Program-made: the position numbers and the translations under genes
Assembly (NCBI GenBank): GCA_035279905.1
Contig: DATEGZ010000116.1
Coordinates: 1 to 64,000, forward strand
Direction of reading: 5' to 3'
DNA length: 64,000 nucleotides
Origin: DATEGZ01 sp035279905
GTDB taxonomy: Bacteria; Acidobacteriota; Vicinamibacteria; Vicinamibacterales; SCN-69-37
In this document: positions 24,990-33,487 of the stretch, piece after piece
How the letters are laid out: every line of letters starts with the position of its first letter
Numbering within the stretch: the first letter of the stretch is position 1
The notes under the pieces: generated by a model
Databases searched by the model: none
What the model saw: the letters and a program-made list of their open reading frames with translations, nothing else
Told to the model about the DNA's origin: nothing

Positions 24990-26642
24990 TCACTCTACGC
25001 GATACATCGGCATCCCGGACACGAGCACCCGCAATGCACGGCCTTCGACGATCGAGTCGAACACGTAGCGCTCGGGATTGTAATCGGGCGTCTCGGGCCG
25101 GAAGGTGGCCGCGCCGACGCGCACGAGCTTTCGGCCCCCGTCGTTGACGCCGCCGGCGATCATCAGCGATCCACCGCGGATGAACACGCGCAACGGGCCG
25201 TCTTCGGGGTTGTGATTCTTGTAGCGGCCGGCGTAGGCGGCGTACTCGGGCGGCACGTCGAACGACGCCGGCCCGGTGTAGGTGCCGCGTGTGTACCAGT
25301 CGCTGCCGTGCGCGACCGCGACGACCTTGCCGTCGCCGCGCTCGAACGTGTAAGGAAACTCAGTTGCTTCCTCGTCGGACGCGCGGAACGCGTCGGCGCC
25401 CACGCGCGTGAGCGGCACCTGGCGCTCGCCGCGCTTGAGCATGAGCCTGGCTCGATCCGACGAGTCGACCGAGAACTCCAGCACGCGCCGGTCGCGGGCG
25501 ACGTACGTGCCCGCCCATGCGTCCACCGGCGCCGCGGGCGGCGCTTTCAACTCCGACACGGGCTGATTCCGAACGGTCGCTCTCATGGCGCTCACGATCC
25601 ACTGCCCGACCGCAACGTCGATCCCGGCCGTGCCCAGCATCACCACGCCGAATCCGTCGTCCATGCGCACAGCGAGCACGCTACCGAAGCCCGCAATCGA
25701 CCCGCTGTGCTGGATTTCCGTGTCGCCGTCGACCGTGCGCACACGCAGCCCGTACGCGTAGTTCTCGAGCGCCGGCATCGTCAGCTGATCGAACGCCCGC
25801 TCGGAGAGCAGCCTGCCCTGCGGGACCGCGCCGCGATTGAGCAACACGCGAGCGTACGCGGCCATGTCGGCGGCCGTCGAGACGACGCTGCCGTCAGCGG
25901 CGGAGTACTCGAACCAGGGTTCCTCGACGAACTCATTGGTGAACGGCCAGCGTTCGTAGCTGACCGGCAGCTTCGCGCGAAGGCGATCGTCGATCGCGGC
26001 CACGCTCGATCGCATGCCCACGCGATCGAAGATGCGGCGCTGAATGATCGACGGATAGGGTGCGCCTTCGATTCGCTCGAGCGCGTAGCCGAGCATCTGA
26101 TACCCGAGATTCGAATACCAGAAGTGCGCGCCGGGTGCGTACGACGGCTCGAAATCGCGCAGCGAGTACACGGCAAATGGCATCGACGCCAGATCCGCTC
26201 GATAGTTCGGCAGCCCGGCGGTGTGCGTGAGCACGTGATGCCCCGTGATCGGACCAAACGGCGACTTGATCTCGAACCACGGCAGGTACGTGGCGATCGG
26301 CGCCTGCGGATCGAACCGCCCTTCGTCGGCGAGCTGCATCATGGCGATGGCCGTGAACGATTTCGAAATCGATCCGATCTCGAAGAGCGAATCCGCCGTG
26401 ATCGGCTTCTGCGTCTTGAGGTCGGCGTAGCCGTGCGTGAACACGCCCAGCGTTTTCTCGCGATCGGTCACCGCCACGGCCAGCCCCGGCACTTTCGACG
26501 TCGCTACGGCACGGTCGATGGCCTCCAGCGTCTTCGTCCATGGCGTTTGCGGCCGGCCCTGCGCCGCGACGGCGAGGGCCAGGGGCAGAACAAGAAGAGC
26601 GACACCGCTCAGGATTCGTCGGTCGTTACCGTTTCGGCTCAT
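24990..26642 (-). CDS. Secreted class C beta-lactamase-like serine hydrolase
   Basis: The product is 550 aa. A signal peptide (about residues 9-28) precedes the beta-lactamase/penicillin-binding fold. The S-x-x-K motif is SISK at 91-94 (nucleophile and general base), the Y-x-N motif is YSN at 176-178, and HSGSIAGF near 315 matches the third motif. The C-terminal extension from about residue 380 is beta-rich. Family members include esterases, D-aminopeptidases and class C lactamases; substrate unknown. It overlaps the reductase gene by 17 bases. Confidence 0.9.
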   Translation of the reverse strand: MSRNGNDRRILSGVALLVLPLALAVAAQGRPQTPWTKTLEAIDRAVATSKVPGLAVAVTDREKTLGVFTHGYADLKTQKPITADSLFEIGSISKSFTAIAMMQLADEGRFDPQAPIATYLPWFEIKSPFGPITGHHVLTHTAGLPNYRADLASMPFAVYSLRDFEPSYAPGAHFWYSNLGYQMLGYALERIEGAPYPSIIQRRIFDRVGMRSSVAAIDDRLRAKLPVSYERWPFTNEFVEEPWFEYSAADGSVVSTAADMAAYARVLLNRGAVPQGRLLSERAFDQLTMPALENYAYGLRVRTVDGDTEIQHSGSIAGFGSVLAVRMDDGFGVVMLGTAGIDVAVGQWIVSAMRATVRNQPVSELKAPPAAPVDAWAGTYVARDRRVLEFSVDSSDRARLMLKRGERQVPLTRVGADAFRASDEEATEFPYTFERGDGKVVAVAHGSDWYTRGTYTGPASFDVPPEYAAYAGRYKNHNPEDGPLRVFIRGGSLMIAGGVNDGGRKLVRVGAATFRPETPDYNPERYVFDSIVEGRALRVLVSGMPMYRVE

Positions 26643-27174
26643 ACCGCAGCACCACCGCTCCCGAGCCGAACTCGAGCCGGCTCACGAGCCTCAAGTCGAC
26701 CTGCCTCGAGAGCCCGGCGAACAACGTCGGTCCGCGGCCCACGAGCCTCGGGTGCACGACGAACTCGTACTCATCGATCAATTCCAGCTCGGTCAACGCG
26801 AGCGCAAGCTTCACGCCTCCGACAAACAGTCCCCGGCCCGGCTGACGCTTGAGCTCCAGCACCGCTTTTCCCAGATCCCCGCGCACGAGCTCCGCGTTCC
26901 AGTCGACCCGATCAAGCGTGCTCGACACGACGTATTTCTTTGCCGCATCGATCGTCCGGGCGAAAGGTTCCGTCCACTCGGGCATCGTGATGGTCCGAGT
27001 TTCCAGCCGCCACGCCGCTTCCATCATTTGATACGTCACGCGGCCGAAGATGAGGGCGTCGGCCTGCGCGAGGTTTTCGACCGCGTGACGATGGAGCTCT
27101 TCGTCCGCGATCCCGACGCGGTGATCGCAGCACCCGTCCAGGGTGACGTTGATGGAATAGCGAAGCGGTCGCAT
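26626..27174 (-). CDS. Dihydrofolate reductase/RibD C-terminal-like protein
   Basis: The product is 182 aa. It begins MRPLRYSINVTLDGCCDHRV and carries ALIFGRVTYQMMEAAWRLE and GGVKLALALTELELIDEYEF, features of the DHFR-like/RibD C-terminal fold that binds NADPH. The substrate is unknown; many such small proteins in soil bacteria are not true dihydrofolate reductases. Its start codon is part of a sequence repeated before the gene at 28941. Confidence 0.87.
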   Translation of the reverse strand: MRPLRYSINVTLDGCCDHRVGIADEELHRHAVENLAQADALIFGRVTYQMMEAAWRLETRTITMPEWTEPFARTIDAAKKYVVSSTLDRVDWNAELVRGDLGKAVLELKRQPGRGLFVGGVKLALALTELELIDEYEFVVHPRLVGRGPTLFAGLSRQVDLRLVSRLEFGSGAVVLRYEPKR

Positions 27175-27668
27175 GGCGCTAGGACGATCCGGAAGCAGAT
27201 GCCAACACTCGTTCGAGGAGCCGACTGTGAAGCCTGGAGTCGAGTTGGAACAGCCCGTTCGACGAAAACAGCCTGTGGTTCGCGTTCGGCTCGTAGGACT
27301 GCGGAACGACCGCTCCGTGTCTCACTCCGAATCTGCCAAGAATGTCGTGCGGTGGAACGTCGCCTGCCGGCGTGGGTGTCCGCGCATCAATGACGTACAC
27401 CCAACCCGAGTGTTGCCGGCGCGCCTCCGCCTGCAGCTCGGGCAACCCGGGCGCGTGGGTCGCGATCACGTGATGAAGAAGATCCACAAAACGCCTGTTG
27501 GGTTGAAAGTTGTCGGCAGTGATCGACACTCCGTTTCCGAGCAACTCGGTGCAACGGCCGATGATCGCGTCTGCGGCGAGACCCAAGTTGAACACGATGT
27601 CTTCCGGAAGATATGAGACGACATCCGTGAGACCTTCCGGCAAGTTCACGCGGTACACGTGGAACGGT
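27161..27668. repeat. Long direct repeat, copy A (508 bp)
   Basis: This segment matches 28928-29339 along its length apart from a 96-bp stretch missing from the other copy and scattered substitutions. In gene orientation it starts just inside copy A's 5' end and runs past its stop through the start codon and first few bases of the neighbour, so both neighbours begin MRPLR. The 96-bp difference (near 27467-27562) keeps the reading frame. Confidence 0.85.
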
Positions 27669-27679
27669 GGGCGGTTCAT
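27179..27679 (-). CDS. Hypothetical protein, copy A of a duplicated gene
   Basis: The product is 166 aa. Its N-terminal half, 'FHVYRVNLPEGLTDVVSYLP', and C-terminal half, including ARRQHSGWVYVIDARTPTPA, are nearly the same as the product of 28946-29347. Copy A has 32 residues (about 42-73, within AIIGRCTELLGNGVSITADN) that copy B lacks. It starts at an ATG overlapping the previous stop as ATGA. No signal peptide, membrane segment or known domain was identified. Confidence 0.8.
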   Translation of the reverse strand: MNRPPFHVYRVNLPEGLTDVVSYLPEDIVFNLGLAADAIIGRCTELLGNGVSITADNFQPNRRFVDLLHHVIATHAPGLPELQAEARRQHSGWVYVIDARTPTPAGDVPPHDILGRFGVRHGAVVPQSYEPNANHRLFSSNGLFQLDSRLHSRLLERVLASASGSS

Positions 27680-28941
27680 CTCTCGCGAACGATGACAAAT
27701 GAACCAGATCGCGCGGCCGGACGCACGACCCATCCCGCGTTCAGCGTGACGCTCCAGCCGTCGCCCTGCAGCGTGGCGCCTTCGAGCGGCCTTGTCACCG
27801 GGACGGACAACGCCGTCCCATCGGCCGAACGCAAGACGCCGTTGTTTGCGGTGAAGCGACCCCACTGCGCGGACAGGGTGAAATTGTGAAAGAGCACCGT
27901 GCCCACCCCCGCAATACCGACGGAGTCCATGGTGTTGCTGGTCCCGCTGCCCGCGGCGGGCATCGTCAGCACGGGCCCGTCGACGAAACGCCGACGCAAC
28001 TCGGCGACGCGGGCCTGCTGCGCCCGATCGCGGGCCTCCTCTTTCGTTCGCAGCGCGGCCCCATCGTAGCGCGCCGCGGCCGCGGCAAGTTCCGTCGTCG
28101 GTGGCCGGTTGACTGCGGAGGCGAGCAAGTCACCAAGGTCCGAAGTCGCACGAACCTGCCGGCGCCATCCCGGCAGGAGATCGTCCAGCAGCACACCGTA
28201 GCCGGGTCCGGACGCGGCTTCGAAATTTCCGACGAAGGACGTCTGCAATTCGCCTCCTGCGAGTGCTGACGCGGCGGCACGGTGGGCATCCGCGGGCGAA
28301 CTGGCCCAGGCAGCAATGCCGGTGTAGGAGGCCAGCCCCTCGCGAATCTCCTCGCGCCGCTCGTTGTCCGCCGCGCCGGGAAAGAGCCGGCGGCGCTCGC
28401 GCCTGAAGGCTAGCGCGTCGGCGATCGCCTCGGCCCGATCACTCCCGCTCGACTGGACCGCCCGGCGGAGCGCCCGCCATTCGAGCTGCATCCAGACTCG
28501 GCCTTCGAGCGTATCGAGATGCTCGTTATAGCCGTCGCTCGTGACGAGCCCCAGCTCGGGCTGAATGCGATGAAACAGCCCGTGGAGCAATATCTGCTGG
28601 CGTGCCTCGGCATCGTTCGCCGGAAGCATGGACAGGGGATATGCGAACCATCGCACCCCGCCCCACGAGACGGGACCGTCCGCAAATCCTGAAAAGCGTG
28701 GTGGCGGCCCCTCCGGTTCCGGCTGGCTCGTGGCGCGGGTTCCGGTCGCCTGGTCAACGATCACCAGCGGACCGCAGAGCGACACGCCCCACAGCCGGCC
28801 CGCGTCTCGCTCGCAGAGCTTCGTGACTTCCTCGAAGTAGCGCTTGGCGATCTCTGGTTTGACTTGCGCCTCGAGGGCCATCGCGGCGCTGAGCGGCACG
28901 AGGAGCAATGGCGCGCGAATGAAAAATCGAAGGGGTCGCAT
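27676..28941 (-). CDS. Secreted protein with zincin-like His/Glu motifs
   Basis: The product is 421 aa. A signal peptide (FFIRAPLLLVPLSAAMALEA) is followed by 'QQILLHGLFHRIQPELGL', an HxxxH-like motif, and later EEIREGLASYTGIAAWASS, where a Glu-Gly resembles the third-ligand region of some zinc peptidases. A C-terminal beta domain begins near residue 330. It may be a divergent metallopeptidase, but the HExxH signature is not perfect and activity is uncertain. The gene lies between the two copies of the repeat. Confidence 0.6.
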   Translation of the reverse strand: MRPLRFFIRAPLLLVPLSAAMALEAQVKPEIAKRYFEEVTKLCERDAGRLWGVSLCGPLVIVDQATGTRATSQPEPEGPPPRFSGFADGPVSWGGVRWFAYPLSMLPANDAEARQQILLHGLFHRIQPELGLVTSDGYNEHLDTLEGRVWMQLEWRALRRAVQSSGSDRAEAIADALAFRRERRRLFPGAADNERREEIREGLASYTGIAAWASSPADAHRAAASALAGGELQTSFVGNFEAASGPGYGVLLDDLLPGWRRQVRATSDLGDLLASAVNRPPTTELAAAAARYDGAALRTKEEARDRAQQARVAELRRRFVDGPVLTMPAAGSGTSNTMDSVGIAGVGTVLFHNFTLSAQWGRFTANNGVLRSADGTALSVPVTRPLEGATLQGDGWSVTLNAGWVVRPAARSGSFVIVRER

Positions 28942-29339
28942 GGCGCTAGGACGATCCGGAAGCAGATGTCATGACTCGTTCGAGGAGCTGTTTGTAAAGT
29001 CTGGAGTCGAGTTGGAACAGCCCGTTCGACGAACACAGTGTGTGGTTCGGGTTCGGCTGATAAGACCGCGGAACGATCGCTCCGTCTCTCCCTTCGAACC
29101 TGCCAAGGATGTCCCAGGGCGGAACGTCGCCTGCAGGCGTCGGTGTCCGCGCGTCAATGACGTACACCCAACCCGAGTGTTGCCTGCGCGCCTCCGCCTG
29201 CAGCTCGGGCAACTCGGGCGCGTGTGTCGCGATCATCGCCTCTCCGGCGAGACCCGAGTTGAACACGATGTCTTCCGGAAGATATGAGACGACGTCCGTG
29301 AGACCTTCCGGCAGGTTCACGCGGTACACGTGGAACGGT
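28928..29339. repeat. Long direct repeat, copy B (412 bp)
   Basis: Matches 27161-27668. It is 96 bp shorter because of an internal in-frame deletion (between roughly 29234 and 29235 in this copy). Short matching sequences (GATCA/GATGA) lie at the edges, compatible with a slippage deletion. It includes the start codon of the gene at 28941. Confidence 0.85.
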
Positions 29340-29347
29340 TGGCTCAC
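28946..29347 (-). CDS. Hypothetical protein, copy B with internal deletion
   Basis: The product is 133 aa from a GTG at 29347, with an AGGA ribosome-binding sequence a few bases upstream. It equals copy A minus 32 residues, with 'DIVFNSGLAGEAM' joined to IATHAPELPELQAE. The frame is intact and the C-terminal half is conserved, so it may still be functional. No known domain. Confidence 0.75.
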   Translation of the reverse strand: MSQPFHVYRVNLPEGLTDVVSYLPEDIVFNSGLAGEAMIATHAPELPELQAEARRQHSGWVYVIDARTPTPAGDVPPWDILGRFEGRDGAIVPRSYQPNPNHTLCSSNGLFQLDSRLYKQLLERVMTSASGSS

Positions 29348-29356
29348 GCCGGTATC

Positions 29357-30364
29357 CTAGCGCCGTTCGAGAACAAGGCGGTGATGGTCAGCAAAACATC
29401 TGTCGTGTGCGACCAGGTTGGCGGCCGGGACGAACTCGCAGAACCGGATGTCGAGCGACCCGGATCTCAAGGCGCAATACTCAAACGTGCCGGGGAACTG
29501 AATGGAAATCCCGGACCCGGTCGCTCCTGAGAGCGTCGTCTGGATGGCGAAGTCGATCCCCAAGTACGTGGACTGAGGGAGGGGCTCGAAAATGGTCGGG
29601 TAGCTATCGTCTTCGGTGGCGAGATAGTTGCCGCTGATTCCGATCACGAACCAGCCGTGCTCGTACAACATGCCGGCCACACGGACGTCCAATCCGCCCG
29701 GAAACCCGGAAGATTTAGTGACGGTCGCCGCGTAGGTTCGCGTCCGCAATTCGCCCGGAATGCCAGTGCAGGCGTCGTCGGCCACGAAGGTCAGCGTGTA
29801 GTCGCCGGGCTCGATTCGCAGGACCGTGTCGGCAGCCTCCATTCCGAACGCGATGCGCGCATCACACGGACCGCAGAGCGACTGCACGTCCAGGGCTTGA
29901 GTCGCTGGCAGGTATCCGTCCTTCGTCGCACGAAATGTGACGACTCCGGCGAACGTTCCTGCAAACGACAACGCGCCGTTGCTGTCGCTGATGGCAAACA
30001 CTCCGGCGTTCGGGCCATCTACGATCTCCACCTTCACGCCAGCCAGCCGCCTGAACGCCGAGTCCGCGACTGTGCCACGAATCTGCGTCACGATCCGTTG
30101 CCCCGTCTGGACGGTCGTTGGGACGGTCGGTTGCTGAGGTCCCCTGCCGCACGCTGCCGCCAGCAGGGCTACGACGATCGTGAGCACCGAGACGTCACCC
30201 CGACCGAAGCCAGGCCGACGAGCGAGTCCGTCGACGCGAGCCGGACCAGCGACCAGACGCATCGTTCCGTGCCCGACGATCCCCAAACACACATAGGCCG
30301 CGGACACCGCCAGCACGGTCGCCATCCCCCATCTATACGTTCCCCACTCCGGGAAATGCGCCAT
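29357..30364 (-). CDS. Carboxypeptidase-regulatory-like (CarboxypepD_reg) surface protein or lipoprotein
   Basis: Up to 335 aa. 'IRGTVADSAFRRLAGVKVEI' with GALSFAGTFAGVVTFRATKD, then GYLPATQALDV, is a carboxypeptidase regulatory-like beta-sandwich; a second beta region follows. A lipobox-like LLAAAC at about residue 71 would make a lipoprotein if translation starts at a GTG (30187) or ATG (30262); the start at 30364 adds an extra membrane segment. The true start is undecided. The function is probably binding or structure at the cell surface. Confidence 0.65.
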   Translation of the reverse strand: MAHFPEWGTYRWGMATVLAVSAAYVCLGIVGHGTMRLVAGPARVDGLARRPGFGRGDVSVLTIVVALLAAACGRGPQQPTVPTTVQTGQRIVTQIRGTVADSAFRRLAGVKVEIVDGPNAGVFAISDSNGALSFAGTFAGVVTFRATKDGYLPATQALDVQSLCGPCDARIAFGMEAADTVLRIEPGDYTLTFVADDACTGIPGELRTRTYAATVTKSSGFPGGLDVRVAGMLYEHGWFVIGISGNYLATEDDSYPTIFEPLPQSTYLGIDFAIQTTLSGATGSGISIQFPGTFEYCALRSGSLDIRFCEFVPAANLVAHDRCFADHHRLVLERR

Positions 30365-30400
30365 GTTCCAATAGTCCCGCGGTGGCCCGATTCTCGGCCT

Positions 30401-31357
30401 CTAGTTCTTTCGAATCCTGATCGCGTCGGCAAGGATCCTGGCGCGCCGATCGAGTTCGGGACCCATGCGGGCTCTGAAGATATCCATGTCCGCCGGGACG
30501 ACGCGATCGAGAACGTCGCCGTGATACACGATGGCATCGTAGACCTGGCCCATGCGGAAACGGGCCAGCGCTGGCAACAGGAGATCGTCAACGGGTGTGG
30601 CTTCCCAGCGCGATCCGGCGATAAGGACGTAAGCGGGCTCCGCACCCAGACCGAAGAGGACGCGGCCCTTCTCCACACCCGTCGTCCTGATGAGCGGCGA
30701 GATCGACCAGAACTTCTCCTTGCCGTACCGACCCGCGAGCTCTCCGGGAAAACCCGTGCCGAGCTTGTTGCAGTGACCGGCTCCGTAAATCGCCAGGGCC
30801 TTGAGATGCGCGTCGAGGACCTGAGTCGCGATGATCTCCCGGATGTTGCCGCCACGATTCATGAACGGGACGAGGTCTTCGCCGCGGGCGATCTTCGACC
30901 AGTCCACCTTGCTGTCGCCAGCCAGAATCCTGACGCGCTGACTGCGTGGCAGCTTCGCATTCACGTCGTGAATGGCCCGGAGGAGCTGTTCGTAAATCGG
31001 ACTCTCCCAGACTTCGGGATTGGTCGCATCTCGCCAGATCGGCGCCAACTCTTCCCGAGACATTTCCGCGCCGTCGAGCGCAAAGCGATCGAGTAGATCC
31101 TGATGTATCGGATTCGCCATCTCGACGACGACCGCCCCCACGATTTGCGGGAACGCCGGATGCCTGACGACCGCAATCCGGAGCTCGTTATCGTAGAAGC
31201 GATCGTGGTCCTCGCCGAGGCAGACGACGTCAGCAGTCTTCCACGCCTCGACGATTCGATCGACGACACCACCGTAACGCTGCTGGCTGCGTGCCGTGCC
31301 GCCGACGAGAAGCGCAAGAACCGCCACGATCGAAGCTCGTCGAACAAGCACACCCAT
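30401..31357 (-). CDS. Secreted ChaN/Tiki-like (haem-uptake superfamily) protein
   Basis: The product is 318 aa with a signal peptide (residues 1-25, ending TARSQ). The pattern VVCLGEDHDRFYDNELRIAV and later ALAIYGAGHC resemble the erythromycin-esterase/ChaN/Tiki superfamily, in which conserved Glu/His residues bind haem or cut substrates. The match is moderate and no activity can be assigned. It precedes the lipoprotein-like gene. Confidence 0.65.
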   Translation of the reverse strand: MGVLVRRASIVAVLALLVGGTARSQQRYGGVVDRIVEAWKTADVVCLGEDHDRFYDNELRIAVVRHPAFPQIVGAVVVEMANPIHQDLLDRFALDGAEMSREELAPIWRDATNPEVWESPIYEQLLRAIHDVNAKLPRSQRVRILAGDSKVDWSKIARGEDLVPFMNRGGNIREIIATQVLDAHLKALAIYGAGHCNKLGTGFPGELAGRYGKEKFWSISPLIRTTGVEKGRVLFGLGAEPAYVLIAGSRWEATPVDDLLLPALARFRMGQVYDAIVYHGDVLDRVVPADMDIFRARMGPELDRRARILADAIRIRKN

Positions 31358-31410
31358 CGGTCACCTCAATCGGTACTAGACCCGGAGCACGGGCCGACGT
31401 GTCACGGTCT

Positions 31411-31599
31411 TCACGCGGCCTCCTTGGGGGGCGGATTGTCAGTGACCACAATGATGAACGTGGCGATCGGACCGAGGAGAAGCGAGGCGAGGAACCACGC
31501 AAGACGGCTCCGTCCCTTGGCCTGCGCAAGTCCGGCGTTGATGAGTGCCAGCGTGCCCCAACCAACCACGTAACCGCGGCCAAACATTCCGATATCCAT
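31411..31599 (-). CDS. Small two-helix membrane protein
   Basis: The product is 62 aa from the ATG at 31599, with a GAGGTG ribosome-binding sequence six bases upstream. Two hydrophobic helices (GYVVGWGTLALINAGLAQA and LAWFLASLLLGPIATFIIVV) are joined by a short basic loop, then a short hydrophilic tail. Such small proteins are widespread; function unknown. Confidence 0.72.
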   Translation of the reverse strand: MDIGMFGRGYVVGWGTLALINAGLAQAKGRSRLAWFLASLLLGPIATFIIVVTDNPPPKEAA

Positions 31600-31709
31600 T
31601 CGAATCACCTCACCCAACTCACTTGGCGGCTCAGCATCGCATCAGGCGGCGCCGGCTGCAAGCTGGTCAGACCGCACGACCGTCGGGGCATTGTGCCGCC
31701 ATCGAGGAC

Positions 31710-31737
31710 TTTAATATTTAACAAGTTTGTTTACAAT
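31710..31737 (+). promoter_or_regulatory. Promoter with palindromic operator before the ArsR gene
   Basis: TACAAT at 31732-31737 is a near-consensus -10, with TTTAAT at 31710-31715 as a weak -35. A palindrome, AACAAGTTTGTT (31720-31731), overlaps the -10 region and sits just before the ATG at 31747. This suits binding by the dimeric ArsR-like protein and repression of its own gene and the two SRPBCC genes. Binding is inferred. Confidence 0.55.
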
Positions 31738-31746
31738 TGAACGGTC

Positions 31747-32091
31747 ATGGCCGTTCAACCCGCCGCGCGCGTGTCCGGCGACGATCGCCTCGATCTGCTG
31801 TTTCACGCCCTGGCCGATCGGACCCGCCGGTCGCTGCTGGCGCATCTCGCCCGGAAACCGGCGAAGATCACCGACCTCGCCGCACCGTTCAACATGTCTC
31901 TGCCGGCCGTCTCCCGGCACATCCGGGTGCTCGAGCAGGCGCGATTGGTTCGACGAACCGTCGACGGCCGCGTCCATCACTGCTCGCTGGACGTGAGACC
32001 GCTCAAGACGGTGGATGCGTGGCTCGAGCACTATCGGGGCTTCTGGCAGGGCACGCTGGAGGCCCTCGCGAAGTACGTCGAAACGCCATGA
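31747..32091 (+). CDS. ArsR-family transcriptional regulator
   Basis: The product is 114 aa. The winged helix is clear: RLDLLFHALADRTRRSLLAH, then KITDLAAPFNMSLPAVSRHI as the recognition region and RLVRRTVDGRVHHCSLD as the wing. No metal-binding cysteine cluster is present, so it may be a SdpR-like or non-metal member. Its stop overlaps the next start (ATGA), and the next two genes are SRPBCC proteins. Confidence 0.9.
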   Translation: MAVQPAARVSGDDRLDLLFHALADRTRRSLLAHLARKPAKITDLAAPFNMSLPAVSRHIRVLEQARLVRRTVDGRVHHCSLDVRPLKTVDAWLEHYRGFWQGTLEALAKYVETP

Positions 32092-32519
32092 TCACGCTGG
32101 TCGTTCGCCGAACGATTCGCGCGTCTCCCGAGCGTCTGTTCGACGCGTGGACGCAGCCGGCTCACCTCTTGAAATGGTGGGGGCCGGCAGGCGTCGAGTG
32201 TCTCGATGCGCAAGTCGATGCCCGAGTCGGCGGCCGGTATCGAATCGCCAATCGGCTGCCGGACGGTCGCGTTCTGTGGATCGCCGGAGAGTTCGAGCGC
32301 GTCGAGCCCCCATCCCTGCTGGTCTACACGTGGCGCGTCGAACCACAGGAGACCGCCGAGCGCGTGACCGTGCGATTCGAAAGCCGTGACAACGCGACCG
32401 ACGTCGTGGTCGTTCACGAGCGAATCGCCGATGCGGCCACGCGCGACATGCACGACCGCGGATGGCGGGAATGCCTCGAAGGTCTCGAGGCATTCATGAG
32501 TGCTCCAACGCCGCGCTGA
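32088..32519 (+). CDS. SRPBCC/AHSA1-domain protein
   Basis: The product is 143 aa. The Bet v1/AHSA1 fold is indicated by RTIRASPERLFDAWTQPAHL with LKWWGPAGVE near the start and GWRECLEGLEAFMS at the C-terminal helix. ArsR plus SRPBCC pairs are a known arrangement in which the SRPBCC protein may bind a hydrophobic ligand; the ligand is unknown. Translationally coupled to the ArsR gene. Confidence 0.88.
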   Translation: MITLVVRRTIRASPERLFDAWTQPAHLLKWWGPAGVECLDAQVDARVGGRYRIANRLPDGRVLWIAGEFERVEPPSLLVYTWRVEPQETAERVTVRFESRDNATDVVVVHERIADAATRDMHDRGWRECLEGLEAFMSAPTPR

Positions 32520-32547
32520 AGTCATCGTTCAAGGAGCCGGAACCATC

Positions 32548-33066
32548 ATGTCCAGATCACTGTCACGCCGCGAACTCCCGCTCTGCCTCGCTTCGCTCTA
32601 TCTCGGCAGCGACTTGCTGCCGCGCGCGCTTGCCCACGGAAGCGACGACGTGACGCGCAACGACGAAGCGATCCATCAAGTCGTCACGTTCAACGCCACC
32701 GCAAAGCGCGTCTACGACGCGCTGACCGATCCGGTCCAGTTCACCAGGATGACCACGTTCAGCACGGTCAAGAACGCGCCGCCGGCGATCATCGGCAAGG
32801 CCGCCGGCGACAGCTTCTCGCTCTTTGCCGGACACATCGTCGGACGTCACCTCGACCTCGTGCCGTCCCAACGGATCGTGCAGGCCTGGCGCGTGGCCAA
32901 CTGGGACGCCGGCGTGTACTCGATCGCTCGATTCGAGCTCGCCGAGCGCGGCGGGCAGACGACGATCTCGTTCGAGCACCGGGCATTTCCGAATGGCGAG
33001 GCACAGCACCTCGCCGAGGGATGGACAGCGAACTACTGGGATCCGCTCAAGAAGCACCTGGGATGA
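32548..33066 (+). CDS. SRPBCC protein with possible Tat-type leader
   Basis: The product is 172 aa. The N-terminus MSRSLSRRELPLCLASLYLG has an SRR motif and a hydrophobic segment compatible with a twin-arginine signal. A Bet v1-like domain follows: 'TFNATAKRVYDALTDPVQFT', IVQAWRVANWDAGVYS, and a C-terminal helix (HLAEGWTANYWDPLKKHL). The AAGGAG ribosome-binding sequence is 12 bases upstream of the ATG. An exported SRPBCC protein is uncommon; export is inferred. Confidence 0.75.
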   Translation: MSRSLSRRELPLCLASLYLGSDLLPRALAHGSDDVTRNDEAIHQVVTFNATAKRVYDALTDPVQFTRMTTFSTVKNAPPAIIGKAAGDSFSLFAGHIVGRHLDLVPSQRIVQAWRVANWDAGVYSIARFELAERGGQTTISFEHRAFPNGEAQHLAEGWTANYWDPLKKHLG

Positions 33067-33076
33067 GCGGCAGCGC

Positions 33077-33487
33077 TCAGCCGCGATAGATCGCGCTGAT
33101 CACGACGCCGACGACCACCCATTCGATGGAGTACGCGACCGCCTGGAACAGCGTCAGCCGGCTCCCGATGTTCAAATTGACGTGATTGTGGAGGACGAAC
33201 GAGCCGAGCGCGTACGCGGCGATCAGGAGCCCGTACTCCCCACCCGCCGACAGGCCGGCGCCCGTCGGGTGAATCATGGCGAAGATCACGGCGAGCGCCA
33301 GCATCGAGATCAGCATGCCCAGCATGCCGAGCGGCATGACGCCTTTCATGGCCTCCTGCGATCGGTAGACCGCTGTGTACTTCATGAACTCCGCCCGCAT
33401 CGCGGGATTGGTGAAGAAAAGACCACCCAGGGCAAAGTAGGCGATGAATGCGCCGAGTGCTGCGACGATGACGCGTGCAATGTTCAT
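33077..33487 (-). CDS. DUF1761-like membrane protein
   Basis: The product is 136 aa with four hydrophobic segments (about residues 5-25, 50-72, 83-102 and 113-133). The overall pattern, with conserved short loops after each helix, resembles DUF1761 membrane proteins. Its ATG overlaps the zinc-ribbon gene's stop (ATGA). Function unknown. Confidence 0.6.
   Translation of the reverse strand: MNIARVIVAALGAFIAYFALGGLFFTNPAMRAEFMKYTAVYRSQEAMKGVMPLGMLGMLISMLALAVIFAMIHPTGAGLSAGGEYGLLIAAYALGSFVLHNHVNLNIGSRLTLFQAVAYSIEWVVVGVVISAIYRG

Noticed and set aside
24975..26852. Long plus-strand frame opposite the serine hydrolase
   Set aside because: Shadow of a gene with SISK, YSN and HSG motifs; its own product shows no known fold.
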